Assembly (NCBI RefSeq): GCF_027912835.1
Contig: NZ_CP115768.1
Coordinates: 1,674,001-1,738,000, forward strand
Direction of reading: 5' to 3'
Source of the DNA: Paracoccus sediminicola
GTDB taxonomy: Bacteria; Pseudomonadota; Alphaproteobacteria; Rhodobacterales; Rhodobacteraceae
DNA: 64,000 nucleotides
Notes under the pieces: generated by a model
What the model was told of the DNA's origin: nothing
Seen by the model: only the letters and a program-made list of their open reading frames with translations
Databases searched by the model: none
Made by a program: the position numbers and the translations under genes
Part shown: one piece after another, positions 37,465-45,963 of the stretch
How the letters are laid out: each line of letters starts with the position of its first letter
Position numbering within the stretch: position 1 is the first letter of the stretch

Positions 37465-39300
37465 ATGCTTTTGATGCGCTTTGACCGCGAACTCTGCCGC
37501 GACGCCGAACCGGCCTCGACCACCACCACCGAATTCGGTGACTTGCCGGACTGGGATCTCACCGATCTCTACCCCGCCCCCGATGCGCCGGAACTGACCG
37601 AGGATCTCGACAAGCTGCGCAAGATGGTCGCGAGCTTCGCGGCAGATTACGAGGGACGTCTGGCCGATCTGGACGCCGCCGCGATGCTGGACTGCATCGA
37701 CCGCTATGAACAGATCGACATCGTTGCCGGGCGCATCATGTCCTATGTCGGGCTGCGCTATTACCAGAACACCAGCGATCCGGCCCGCGCAAAGCTGCTT
37801 TCGGATATTCAGGCGCGGATCACGGACGACACCACCCCGCTGGTCTTCTTCAGCCTCGAATTCAACCGCATCCCGGAAGAGACATATCAGTCCGTATTCA
37901 CCGCGCCGGGCGGTCCCGCGCGCTATAAGCCCGTCTTCGACCGGATGCGGGCGATGCGCCCATACCAGCTTTCCGATGAGCTGGAGAAATTCCTGCACGA
38001 CAACTCGGTCGTGGGCGCGGCGGCATGGAACCGTCTGTTCGACGAAACCATGGCCGGGCTTGAATTCGACGTGAATGGCGAAACGCTTGGACTGGAAGCG
38101 ACGCTGAACCTGCTGACCGATCACGACCGCGACCGGCGCGAAGCGGCGGCCCGCGCGCTTTCCAAGGTATTCGGCAGCAATATCAAGCTTTTCGCACGCA
38201 TTCATAACACGCTCGCCAAGGAAAAATCCGTCGAGGATAAATGGCGCCAGCTGCCGACGCCGCAACATGCGCGCCACCTGTCCAACCATGTCGAACCCGA
38301 GGTGGTCGAGGCGCTGCGCAACGCGGTGACATCCGCCTATCCCCGCCTTTCGCATCGCTATTATGCGCTGAAGGCGCGTTGGCTCGGGCTGGACAAGCTC
38401 CAGATCTGGGATCGCAATGCGCCTCTGCCCACCGCAACGCCGGAAACCGTCAGCTGGGATCAGGCGCGCGAGACAGTGCTCGACGCCTATTCCGGATTCT
38501 CGCCGCGTCTGGCCGAGCTGGCGCAGCCTTTCTTCACCGATGGCTGGATCGACGCGGCGGTGAAACCCGGCAAGGCGCCCGGCGCCTTTGCCCATCCGAC
38601 CGTCGCGACCGCGCATCCCTATGTGATGCTGAACTATCTCGGAAAGCCGCGCGACGTGATGACGCTGGCCCATGAGCTCGGCCACGGTGTCCATCAGCGC
38701 CTCGCCGCGCAGCAGGGCGAATTGCTGGCCGCGACCCCGTTGACCCTGGCCGAGACCGCCAGCGTCTTCGGCGAGATGCTGACATTCCGCAAGCTGCTGG
38801 CGGAAACCACTGACCCGGCGCAGAAGAAGGCACTTCTGGCCGGCAAGGTCGAGGACATGATCAACACGGTCGTCCGCCAGATCGCCTTCTACGACTTCGA
38901 ATGCCGCCTGCACGCCGCCCGCGCCGAGGGCGAGCTGACCCCGGACGACATCAACGCGATCTGGATGGAGGTCACCCGCGAAAGCCTGGGTCCTGCCTTC
39001 GAGTACATGCAGGGCTATGAGACCTTCTGGTCCTATGTCCCGCATTTCGTCCACTCGCCTTTCTATGTCTATGCCTATGCCTTCGGCGACGGGCTGGTGA
39101 ACGCGCTTTACGCCGCTTATGAGGACGCGCCCGAAGGATTTCAGGAAAAATATTTCGACATGCTCTCGGCGGGCGGCTCGAAGCACCATTCGGAACTGCA
39201 GGCCCCGTTCGGGCTCGACGCCTCGGACCCCGCCTTCTGGGACAAGGGGCTGTCGATGATCGAAGGCTTCATCGACGAGCTGGAGGCGATGGAGGGCTGA
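37465..39300 (+). CDS. pepF: Oligoendopeptidase F
   Basis: A cytoplasmic M3 zinc peptidase that cuts short peptides, 611 residues. The zinc site is HELGH (403-407), followed by the third-ligand region of the M3 family (LAETASVFGEM). The N-terminal helical domain starts LPDWDLTDLYPAPDAPEL. Two close starts exist: ATG 37465 with AGGAG 11 nt upstream and ATG 37474 with AAAGG at 9 nt. The longer is listed. It is 41 nt behind the lysophospholipase gene. Confidence 0.95.
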   Translation: MLLMRFDRELCRDAEPASTTTTEFGDLPDWDLTDLYPAPDAPELTEDLDKLRKMVASFAADYEGRLADLDAAAMLDCIDRYEQIDIVAGRIMSYVGLRYYQNTSDPARAKLLSDIQARITDDTTPLVFFSLEFNRIPEETYQSVFTAPGGPARYKPVFDRMRAMRPYQLSDELEKFLHDNSVVGAAAWNRLFDETMAGLEFDVNGETLGLEATLNLLTDHDRDRREAAARALSKVFGSNIKLFARIHNTLAKEKSVEDKWRQLPTPQHARHLSNHVEPEVVEALRNAVTSAYPRLSHRYYALKARWLGLDKLQIWDRNAPLPTATPETVSWDQARETVLDAYSGFSPRLAELAQPFFTDGWIDAAVKPGKAPGAFAHPTVATAHPYVMLNYLGKPRDVMTLAHELGHGVHQRLAAQQGELLAATPLTLAETASVFGEMLTFRKLLAETTDPAQKKALLAGKVEDMINTVVRQIAFYDFECRLHAARAEGELTPDDINAIWMEVTRESLGPAFEYMQGYETFWSYVPHFVHSPFYVYAYAFGDGLVNALYAAYEDAPEGFQEKYFDMLSAGGSKHHSELQAPFGLDASDPAFWDKGLSMIEGFIDELEAMEG

Positions 39301-39368
39301 GACCCGCCAAAGCGCGTTTCCACCTTAACGCTGTCGCGCTGCGATGCGCGGCGTTATATCATGCGCTT

Positions 39369-39893
39369 ATGGAGACAGAAGTCACGCTCAGCCCGGTGCC
39401 GCGCCGCAGGCTCCGCGAATTGGCGGTGCTGCTTCAGCATCCCGGACAATATGCCAATGACGGCGCGGTGATGATCCGCGACGACACCGTCGGGCTGAGC
39501 TTTCATGCCATTCATGAAGGCCAGCGGCTTGCCGGCATGTTCAAGCTGGACCCGCTTTACCCCGACCGCCACCCTTTCGCCGAGCCGGGCGATCTGGGGT
39601 TGCGCGGCGTTCTGATCGACAGGTCCCTGCAAGGCCGCGGACTGGGGTCTCGCGCGATGGCCGCCATTCCCGGCTATGCCGCCGGGCTCTACCCCGATAA
39701 GCGGCGGCTGGTGCTGACCGTCAATCTGTCGAACCCTGCCGCCTATCGCGTCTATTGCAAGGCCGGTTTCCGCGACGAGGGCGGGATCTATGCTGGCGGA
39801 TCGCGCGGGCCTCAGCATATCCTCATGACAGATCTCTCCCCAGCACGAGAACCGGCATGCTCCGCAAGATCCTCCTCGCCGCACTCGGCCTGA
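39369..39893 (+). CDS. GNAT family acetyltransferase
   Basis: A 174-residue N-acetyltransferase. The acetyl-CoA loop is DRSLQGRGLGSRAM (the Q/R-x-x-G-x-G/A motif), followed by LVLTVNLSNPAAYRVYCKAGF, the typical last strand and helix. The substrate is unknown. Its last 37 nt overlap the start of the dipeptidase gene in another frame, and the C-terminal Ser/Ala-rich residues there look unstructured, perhaps a by-product of the overlap. Confidence 0.85.
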   Translation: METEVTLSPVPRRRLRELAVLLQHPGQYANDGAVMIRDDTVGLSFHAIHEGQRLAGMFKLDPLYPDRHPFAEPGDLGLRGVLIDRSLQGRGLGSRAMAAIPGYAAGLYPDKRRLVLTVNLSNPAAYRVYCKAGFRDEGGIYAGGSRGPQHILMTDLSPAREPACSARSSSPHSA

Positions 39894-41032
39894 TCGCCAT
39901 CGCTGCCATTGCCTTCTTCGCCCTCGCCCCGGCCTGGGTCGAGCGGAACCTGAACCCGGTCGACACGCCCGAGGCCGGCTGGCCGGTCAGCGAAGCGGCG
40001 CAGAGCCTCCATGACCGGCTGATCATCGGTGACTGGCATTCCGACGCGCTGCTCTGGGATCGTGACCTGCTGCGCGAGGTCGAGCGTGGCCATACCGACA
40101 TCCCCCGCCTGCAACGTGGGAATGTCGCGGTGCAGGTCTTCACCACGGTGACGAAAAGCCCTTCGGGTCTGAATTACGGCGAAAACAGCGCCGACGCGCC
40201 CGACAACATCACCCGGCTGGTGATGGGCCAGCTTCGCCCGATCCGCACCTGGAACAGCCTGCTGGAACGAGCGCTGGATCAGGCCGCCCGGCTGACGCGC
40301 ATGGCCGAGCGCGACCCCGCGGCGCTGCGGCTGATCCTGACCCATGCCGATCTCGCCGCCCATCTCGACGCGCGCGCGAATGGCGAAAAGACCATTGGCG
40401 GCATTCTCGGCACCGAAGGCGCCCATCCGCTGGAGGGCGATATCGCCAATCTGGACCGCCTCTACGCGGCCGGGTTTCGGGTGGTCGGTCTGACCCATTT
40501 CTTCGACAACGAACTCGGCGGCTCGCTGCATGGTCAAAGCGGCGAGGGGCTGACAGAGTTCGGCCGTCAGGTCGTTGCCGGTTTGCTGGACCGCGACATG
40601 GTGATCGACCTCGCCCATGCCAGCCCGCAAATGGCCCGCGATGTGCTGGCCATCGAAGGCACCCGCCCGATCGTCTCGCATACCGGGATCAGCGGCAATT
40701 GCGAAACCCCACGCAACATCCCCGACAAGCTCATGTCAGAGATCGCAGCCAAGGGCGGCGTCATCGGCATCGGCTACTGGAGCGACGTGAATTGCGGCGA
40801 CACCCCCGCCGACATCGCCGCCTCGATCCAGGCCGCCATCGCCCTTACCGGGGAGGATCAGGTCACGCTCGGCTCGGATTATGACGGCTCGGTCGATGCG
40901 CCCTTTGACACGGCGGGGCTTTCGGCGCTGACCCAGGCCCTTCTGGATGCAGGCCTGACCGAGGATCAGATCGCCAAGGTCATGGGCGGCAACATGATGC
41001 GCTATCTCGCGGAGACGCTTCCGGACGGCTGA
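39857..41032 (+). CDS. Membrane-anchored M19 dipeptidase
   Basis: Renal dipeptidase family (M19), a TIM-barrel zinc enzyme that cuts dipeptides, often with a D-residue at the C-terminal side. The 391 residues start with a signal anchor (about 4-24). Metal-site motifs are GDWHSDALLWDR, LGTEGAHPLEG, LTHFFDNELGGS and IVSHTGISG, with LGSDYDGS near the end. It probably acts in the periplasm, perhaps on peptidoglycan or dietary peptides (inference). The ATG lies inside the GNAT gene. Confidence 0.9.
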   Translation: MLRKILLAALGLIAIAAIAFFALAPAWVERNLNPVDTPEAGWPVSEAAQSLHDRLIIGDWHSDALLWDRDLLREVERGHTDIPRLQRGNVAVQVFTTVTKSPSGLNYGENSADAPDNITRLVMGQLRPIRTWNSLLERALDQAARLTRMAERDPAALRLILTHADLAAHLDARANGEKTIGGILGTEGAHPLEGDIANLDRLYAAGFRVVGLTHFFDNELGGSLHGQSGEGLTEFGRQVVAGLLDRDMVIDLAHASPQMARDVLAIEGTRPIVSHTGISGNCETPRNIPDKLMSEIAAKGGVIGIGYWSDVNCGDTPADIAASIQAAIALTGEDQVTLGSDYDGSVDAPFDTAGLSALTQALLDAGLTEDQIAKVMGGNMMRYLAETLPDG

Positions 41033-41044
41033 AACGCACCGGCG

Positions 41045-41103
41045 CTCTTCGGTGCTGAAATACCTTGGGGGAATCGCCGCAAGGCGATGGGGGCAACGCC
41101 CCC
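41045..41103 (-). repeat. Terminator-like intergenic repeat, copy D (diverged)
   Basis: On the minus strand, hairpin GGGGGC-GTT-GCCCCC (41089-41103) follows the Nudix stop. A second hairpin ATCGCC-TTGC-GGCGAT (41073-41088), CCCCCAAGGTATTT and a tail ending CCGAAGAG come next. The order matches copies A-C, but GGTATTT replaces GGATATTT and an extra hairpin is present. Confidence 0.55.
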
Positions 41104-41104
41104 T

Positions 41105-41560
41105 TTACCAGATGATCTCTTCCATCGGATCGTACCACGCAGCGTAATCGGACCACACGGCGCGGCCCAGCATGCGCGGGCGGTGATGCAGCTTTGCCAA
41201 CTCGGCCCGCGTCACCCATCGGGCGCGGTTCACGACGCCTTCGGGATCTTCCAGCACGATCCGCTCGCCATCGGAATCGACCAGCGAGGCGCGGTGGATC
41301 AGATCGACCTGATGGAATCCGGCCTTGGAATCCTTGAATTCATTCACCAGGATCAGCGCCCCGACCGAGACACGCAGCCCGGTTTCCTCCATGACCTCGC
41401 GGATCAGGTTTTCATGCAGGGACTGTCCCGCCTCGGCCCCGCCGCCGGGCAGGCACCACAGATCCGATCCGTAATGCGGCGGATAGGCGTTCACCACCAG
41501 CAAACGGTCGGCGTTCAGGATCGCGGCCCGCACCGCCAGACGGGGCCGCGCCATCTTCAC
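41105..41560 (-). CDS. Nudix hydrolase
   Basis: A 151-residue Nudix protein that should split a nucleoside diphosphate linked to another group. The box is GGAEAGQSLHENLIREVMEE, with Gln at the place of the first conserved Glu, while the metal-binding REVMEE set is intact. The ligand cannot be told. GTG 41560 overlaps the purK stop (GTGA), and an in-frame ATG lies at 41554. It is the last gene of purE-purK-Nudix. Confidence 0.87.
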   Translation of the reverse strand: MKMARPRLAVRAAILNADRLLVVNAYPPHYGSDLWCLPGGGAEAGQSLHENLIREVMEETGLRVSVGALILVNEFKDSKAGFHQVDLIHRASLVDSDGERIVLEDPEGVVNRARWVTRAELAKLHHRPRMLGRAVWSDYAAWYDPMEEIIW

Positions 41561-42606
41561 CGACGCACCCGGTTCACATGACCCATCTTGCGCCCGGCCC
41601 TGACCTCTGCCTTGCCATATAGATGCAATTGCGCATCCGGCGCGGCCAGCAATTCGGGTACCCTGTCCATATCCGCGCCGATCAGGTTCTCCATCACCAC
41701 ATCGGCGTAGCGCTTGCCGTCGCCCAGAGGCAGCCCGGCCACCGCGCGGATATGCTGTTCGAACTGATCGACCGTGCAGCCCGCCTGCGTCCAGTGGCCC
41801 GAATTATGGACCCGCGGCGCGATCTCGTTCACCACCAGCCCACCGGCGGTGACGAACAGCTCCACCCCCATCACCCCGACATAATCTAGGGCATTCACGA
41901 TCTTGGCCGCCAGCAGCACGGCATCGGTCTCCACCGCGCGGGCCGCCCCGCTCGGGACGGTGGTCGTTCGCAGGATGCCGCCCTCATGCACATTCAGCCC
42001 CGGATCATAGGCGGCGACCGCCCCATCCGCGCCGCGCGCCACGATCACGCTGATCTCGCCCGAGAAATCGACGAAGCCCTCCAGCACAGACGCCGCCCCG
42101 GTCCAGTCGCGCTGTGTGGCATCGCTGAACCGGATCTGCCCCTTGCCGTCATAGCCCAGCCGCCGCGTCTTCAGGATCGAGGGCGCGCCAATCGCCTCCA
42201 GCGCGGCAGGCAGATCGGCTTCGGTCTCGACATTGGCGAAAGGTGCCGTGCGCAGCCCCAGCCCATGCAGAAACTCCTTTTCGGTCAGCCGGTCCTGCGA
42301 GACAGCCAGCGCGCGCCGGTTCGGACGGATCGGCCGGATCGATTCCAGCAGGTCGAGCGACTCTGCCGGGACGTTCTCGAATTCATAGGTAATGACATCG
42401 ACCGATTCGGCAAAGCGGCGCAGCGCCTCGGCATCGTCGTATCCCGCCTGCGTCACCGCATGAGCCACATCGCCCGCGGGTGCCGCGCCGGGTTCATAGA
42501 CATGGCTGCGATAGCCCAGCCGCGCCGCCGCCACCGACAGCATCCGACCCAGCTGCCCGCCGCCCAGAATGCCGATCACCGCGCCTTGCGGCAGTGCCTC
42601 ACTCAT
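41557..42606 (-). CDS. purK: N5-carboxyaminoimidazole ribonucleotide synthase
   Basis: PurK is an ATP-grasp enzyme that carboxylates AIR to N5-CAIR in purine synthesis. The 349-residue protein has [40 protein letters not shown]-like [18 protein letters not shown] and [15 protein letters not shown]. The start is ATG 42606, inside the end of purE (8-nt overlap). An open extension upstream lies in purE and shows no family sequence. It pairs with PurE in the two-step bacterial route. Confidence 0.96.
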   Translation of the reverse strand: MSEALPQGAVIGILGGGQLGRMLSVAAARLGYRSHVYEPGAAPAGDVAHAVTQAGYDDAEALRRFAESVDVITYEFENVPAESLDLLESIRPIRPNRRALAVSQDRLTEKEFLHGLGLRTAPFANVETEADLPAALEAIGAPSILKTRRLGYDGKGQIRFSDATQRDWTGAASVLEGFVDFSGEISVIVARGADGAVAAYDPGLNVHEGGILRTTTVPSGAARAVETDAVLLAAKIVNALDYVGVMGVELFVTAGGLVVNEIAPRVHNSGHWTQAGCTVDQFEQHIRAVAGLPLGDGKRYADVVMENLIGADMDRVPELLAAPDAQLHLYGKAEVRAGRKMGHVNRVRR

Positions 42607-43102
42607 CACGCGGCTCCTCCGGGATCGAGGCCGAAAGCCGTTCGCGCCAGCCATCCAGCCGTTCGGCAAGCGCGGCATCCGACAGGGCAAGGATACCCGC
42701 CGCCATCAGCCCAGCATTCGCCGCCCCCGCCGCGCCGATCGCCATGGTCGCAACCGGAAACCCTTTCGGCATCTGCACGATGGAATACAGCGAATCGACC
42801 CCCGACAGCGCACGGGTCTGCACCGGCACGCCAACCACCGGCACACGGGTCTTGGACGCCATCATGCCCGGCAGATGCGCCGCCCCGCCCGCGCCCGCGA
42901 TAATCACCTTCAGCCCGCGATCCGCCGCGCGCTTTCCGTAATTCCACAGCCGGTCCGGGGTGCGATGGGCGCTGACGATCCGCGCCTCGTAGCCCACGCC
43001 AAGCTCATCCAGTATCGCCGCCGCCTCGCGCAGGGTCGGCCAGTCCGACTGGCTGCCCATGATGATGCCGACCGGCACGCCCGCTTGATCACTCAGATCC
43101 AT
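42599..43102 (-). CDS. purE: N5-carboxyaminoimidazole ribonucleotide mutase
   Basis: PurE class I turns N5-CAIR into CAIR. The 167-residue protein has the nucleotide-binding loop [12 protein letters not shown], the active-site SAHRTPDRL and [15 protein letters not shown], and [20 protein letters not shown]. It is the first gene of the purE-purK-Nudix operon and has a good promoter upstream. Confidence 0.97.
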   Translation of the reverse strand: MDLSDQAGVPVGIIMGSQSDWPTLREAAAILDELGVGYEARIVSAHRTPDRLWNYGKRAADRGLKVIIAGAGGAAHLPGMMASKTRVPVVGVPVQTRALSGVDSLYSIVQMPKGFPVATMAIGAAGAANAGLMAAGILALSDAALAERLDGWRERLSASIPEEPRDE

Positions 43103-43128
43103 AATGCCCCCGCTTGAAGGAAGCCCGC

Positions 43129-43156
43129 ACTATATTCACCCCGTCGCGGGACGCAA
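43129..43156 (-). promoter_or_regulatory. purE promoter
   Basis: On the minus strand, TTGCGT (43151-43156) and TATAGT (43129-43134) are 16 nt apart, 26 nt before the purE ATG. I see no clear PurR-type operator. Confidence 0.6.
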
Positions 43157-43193
43157 TCGCGGGCGCGGCGGGCGGCAAGCTATCCCGACGAAA

Positions 43194-43412
43194 TCAGGCG
43201 ATAATATCGGGCAGCAGTTCATCTTCCAGCCGCGCGATCCGGTCCTTCAGGGCCAGTTTCTGCCGCTTGAGCCGCTGCAAGGTCAGCGTCGGCGCTCCGG
43301 GCTGTGCCGCGAGCGCCGCAATCGCGTCATCAAGATCGCGATGCTCGCGGCGCAGCACCTCCAGCTTTGCGCGGGCAATATCCTCGTGGCTCATCTCGGC
43401 GTGATAGTTCAT
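43194..43412 (-). CDS. DUF465 (YdcH-like) coiled-coil protein
   Basis: A 72-residue helical protein with the DUF465 pattern: LEVLRREHRDLDDAIAALAA, TLQRLKRQKLALKDRIARLED. The function is unknown. It is common and often present in several copies in alphaproteobacteria. The ATG at 43412 has a weak ribosome binding site, and another in-frame ATG lies at 43394. Confidence 0.85.
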   Translation of the reverse strand: MNYHAEMSHEDIARAKLEVLRREHRDLDDAIAALAAQPGAPTLTLQRLKRQKLALKDRIARLEDELLPDIIA

Positions 43413-43494
43413 TCTGGCGTCTTTCTGCTGGCCTCGCCGGATTATACGCCGCGACCGGGAAAAGTTAACTCTTTCGTGCTTGCGGCCTCTGCCC

Positions 43495-43523
43495 CTTGTT
43501 CCGACGGGCCGCGCAACACATAT
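43495..43523 (+). promoter_or_regulatory. Candidate heat-shock (RpoH-type) promoter of hsp20
   Basis: CTTGTT (43495-43500) and CACATAT (43517-43523) are 16 nt apart in the 178-bp gap before hsp20. The CTTG start and the C-rich, A/T-ending -10 resemble alphaproteobacterial RpoH promoters, and an rpoH gene is in this window. The match is partial. Confidence 0.35.
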
Positions 43524-43590
43524 TAACCCCACAGGTCGCCGAAACGGGGCCTCTCCCAAATGACGAGTCGCTGACAAGGGCTTGAACGAC

Positions 43591-44001
43591 ATGACCAAAC
43601 TGACATTGGCCACGCATCCGCATCTTCTGGGCTTCGACCAGATCGAGCGGCTTGCCGAACGCGCTGCCAAGGGGGCCGAGGGCTATCCTCCCTATAATAT
43701 CGAGCACCAGGCGCCGGACGGTTTCACCATCACCCTCGCCGTGGCCGGTTTCGCAGAAGACGATCTGACCGTCTCGCTGGAAAACCGCCAACTCACCATC
43801 AAGGGCCGCCAGCCGGAAACCGACGAAGACCGCGTCTTCCTGCATCGGGGCATCGCTGCGCGCGCATTCCAGCGCAGCTTCGTGCTTGCCGATGGGGTCG
43901 AGGTCGGCGCGGCACGGCTTGAAAACGGGCTGCTCACCGTCGCCCTGCAACGCAAGCCCCAGCAGAACATCGTCCAGACCATTCCGATCAGCCGCAAATA
44001 G
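43591..44001 (+). CDS. Small heat-shock protein, Hsp20 family
   Basis: An alpha-crystallin-type holdase of 136 residues that keeps unfolding proteins soluble. It begins with LLGFDQIERLAERA as in IbpA-like proteins, then YPPYNIEHQ, ITLAVAGFAEDDLTVSLENRQL and the C-terminal-domain signature RLENGLLTVAL. The IPISRK end resembles the I-x-I tail used in oligomer building. AAGGG precedes ATG 43591. It is followed 13 nt later by the DUF1150 gene, a constant partner in alphaproteobacteria. Confidence 0.94.
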   Translation: MTKLTLATHPHLLGFDQIERLAERAAKGAEGYPPYNIEHQAPDGFTITLAVAGFAEDDLTVSLENRQLTIKGRQPETDEDRVFLHRGIAARAFQRSFVLADGVEVGAARLENGLLTVALQRKPQQNIVQTIPISRK

Positions 44002-44014
44002 AAAGGGGATCGAC

Positions 44015-44242
44015 ATGAACACGAAATTCGAAGAACTGCCCGAGATCGACGGCAACACCGTCTATATCCGCCAGGTCGCAACCGAGAGCCTTCCTCAGGA
44101 GCTGCGCGAACAGGTGAAGGGCGTGGACAGCCTCTATGCGGTGCACGGGCTCGACGGCGAACGTCTTGCACTGGTGAAGGATCGCCAGATGGCGTTCTTC
44201 CTGGCCCGCCAGAACGATCTCAGCCCGGTCAGCGTCCACTGA
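44015..44242 (+). CDS. DUF1150 family protein
   Basis: A 75-residue protein with YIRQVATESLPQELREQVKG and LYAVHGLDGERLALVKDRQMAF, matching DUF1150. The role is unknown, but the steady neighbourhood with small heat-shock genes suggests a stress function (inference). AAAGGGG lies 7 nt before the ATG, and it is very probably cotranscribed with hsp20. Confidence 0.9.
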   Translation: MNTKFEELPEIDGNTVYIRQVATESLPQELREQVKGVDSLYAVHGLDGERLALVKDRQMAFFLARQNDLSPVSVH

Positions 44243-44255
44243 CACCGGACCGCAA

Positions 44256-44283
44256 GCGCCGCCCCGGATGCCACGGGCGGCGC
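44256..44283. terminator. Two-way terminator hairpin
   Basis: A perfect 9-bp stem GCGCCGCCC/GGGCGGCGC with a 10-nt loop lies between the convergent DUF1150 and glycosyltransferase genes. No T tract follows on either strand. Confidence 0.55.
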
Positions 44284-44302
44284 TATCACATCCGGGCCAT
44301 AT

Positions 44303-45118
44303 TCAGCCCGGCCAGCCATAAGCGTCGATCATCGCCTGAATCGCGCGATCATTTCCCCCGGTCCCGAGATTCGTCGCGCGCAGATTTTGCGTCTGTGAAT
44401 CCGGCCATTCGATCACGCGGAAATTCCCGCCGATCTTTTCCGGCTCCGATCCGCGCAGCCGGTGCATCCAGTAGAACCAGACATCATCCGCCGAGGGCGC
44501 AAGCCGCATGAATTTCCCGGCATCGGTCGCGTCGGGATGGAACACGCCAGGTCCATACAGCACCCCGCCCACCCCGGTTGGAAAGATCAGCTTCCCGGCA
44601 TCGGGCCGGGGAATATTACGCTGCCAGTTATCGTATTTCTGCGGCAGCCCCTGCTCCAGCGTCACGCGATGCCCGCGATGGCAGGCCACTTTCGCCCCGG
44701 CTTTCGCGGCTGCCACCAGCCCCTCCAGCCAGTCGGGGCCGTAATAGAGATCGTCATCGGCGGTGACGATATAGGCTTCGGGCGACTCCAGAAGCGTCGG
44801 CACCAGCTTCTTGTAGGATTTCCAGTTCGGGCAGACCCGGATCTCGGCACCCGAGTCGCGGATCCCGCCCGGCAGCCGGTCCAGATCCTCCTCGTCCAGC
44901 CACAGGATCACCCGATCCGCCCGTACCGTCTGGCGCAGCAGCGAGGCCAGCACCAGCTCAGCCGCCGCAAGCCGCGCGCCGTAGCTGGTCAGGCTGACGA
45001 TCAGCGGCGCATCCAGCCAGTGCGGCGCGCCCGGACGCGGGTCACGCCCGGCAATTTCGGCCTTCGCGCGCACGATACGGCGCGCGTGTTTCCAGCGCCG
45101 GAATACATCCGCGATCAT
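44303..45118 (-). CDS. Putative glycosyltransferase with DDD motif
   Basis: A 271-residue protein beginning MIADVFRRWKHARRIVRAK, then PLIVSLTSYGARL, a ILWLDEEDLDRLP strand, YIVTADDDLYYGPDWLEGL with the metal-type D121-D123, GVGGVLYGPGVFHPD and APSADDVWFYWM. This is a GT-A-like glycosyltransferase layout. The ATG overlaps the stop of the upstream glycosyltransferase gene as ATGA, so the two are coupled. A longer open frame upstream lies inside that gene and is not used. Donor and acceptor are unknown. Confidence 0.78.
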   Translation of the reverse strand: MIADVFRRWKHARRIVRAKAEIAGRDPRPGAPHWLDAPLIVSLTSYGARLAAAELVLASLLRQTVRADRVILWLDEEDLDRLPGGIRDSGAEIRVCPNWKSYKKLVPTLLESPEAYIVTADDDLYYGPDWLEGLVAAAKAGAKVACHRGHRVTLEQGLPQKYDNWQRNIPRPDAGKLIFPTGVGGVLYGPGVFHPDATDAGKFMRLAPSADDVWFYWMHRLRGSEPEKIGGNFRVIEWPDSQTQNLRATNLGTGGNDRAIQAMIDAYGWPG

Positions 45119-45894
45119 CCCTGCCAGGCCTTTCGCAGCCAGTCGATATTGCCGATGCGCCGATACCATTTGCCGCCCCGCCCGGCGAAAACATCCTCCA
45201 TTTTCGGATTGCCGGCAAAGGCCACGATCTTCGCGCCTTCGGGCAGCGACGGATCGGCGAAATAGCTGCGGAAATTCCGCGGGACGCAATCATTCTTGAA
45301 GCTGACCACCCAGCCCTTGGGCCAGTAATTCAGATGCCCATGCTTTGCCAGTTGCGCGGACTGGAACTGTTGGCTGATTTCGTAATTCGAGGTCGCCGCC
45401 TTCGGATCGGCCAGATAGGCGTCCAGAATATAGGCGTGACCGCCGACGATAAAGCGGAAGACCGACGAATTTCCCACCGAATGCAGGAAACGGTCTCGTT
45501 CCGGGTTCACCTTGCGCAGCGGCTTGGCGCGAAACAGGTCGTCGTCGCGGATGATGAAGAAATCGCCCTCCAGATCGAAGAAGGGCGACAGATCGTCAAC
45601 CACCACCAGATCCAGATCCAGAAACAGCGCCACCTGCCCGGTCATCCCGCCCAGATCGCGCCGGAACAACGCCAGCTTGCGCCAGCGCGTGTCTCCGTGC
45701 CCCTCGGGCAGCCCCAGCTCGGGCAGAGGCTGGCAATCGACCCCCGGATCGATCCCTTCCGCATCATCGGTAAAACAAACGAAGCGATGCGCCCGCGACA
45801 GATGCCGCCGCACCTGCCGATACAGCCGGTTCACATCCTCGGCGCCATAGACCGAGCCCCATTTCATGCAGATGATGTTGACGGTCTCGGTCAT
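45115..45894 (-). CDS. Glycosyltransferase-like protein, paralogue of the one at 30765-31562
   Basis: A 259-residue protein with VNIICMKWGSVYGAEDVNRL, RFVCFTDDAEGID, DxD motif FLDLDLVV (D93, D95), FFIIRDDDLFRAKP, YWPKGWVVSFKNDCVP and KIVAFAGNP. These blocks run in the same order as in the protein at 30765-31562. It is followed by a coupled second glycosyltransferase. It probably builds a surface glycan, but this is inferred from motifs only. Confidence 0.78.
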   Translation of the reverse strand: MTETVNIICMKWGSVYGAEDVNRLYRQVRRHLSRAHRFVCFTDDAEGIDPGVDCQPLPELGLPEGHGDTRWRKLALFRRDLGGMTGQVALFLDLDLVVVDDLSPFFDLEGDFFIIRDDDLFRAKPLRKVNPERDRFLHSVGNSSVFRFIVGGHAYILDAYLADPKAATSNYEISQQFQSAQLAKHGHLNYWPKGWVVSFKNDCVPRNFRSYFADPSLPEGAKIVAFAGNPKMEDVFAGRGGKWYRRIGNIDWLRKAWQG

Positions 45895-45910
45895 GCAGCC
45901 CCGCGCAATG

Positions 45911-45938
45911 AAAAACGCCGGGCGACTATGGCCCGGCG
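45911..45938 (-). terminator. Intrinsic terminator of sat
   Basis: On the minus strand, CGCCGGGC-CATAGTC-GCCCGGCG (45916-45938) is followed by TTTTT (45911-45915). It is 25 nt after the sat stop and cuts sat off from the glycosyltransferase pair. Confidence 0.88.
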
Positions 45939-45963
45939 CATGATCTGGTTCAAGATCGAGGGC

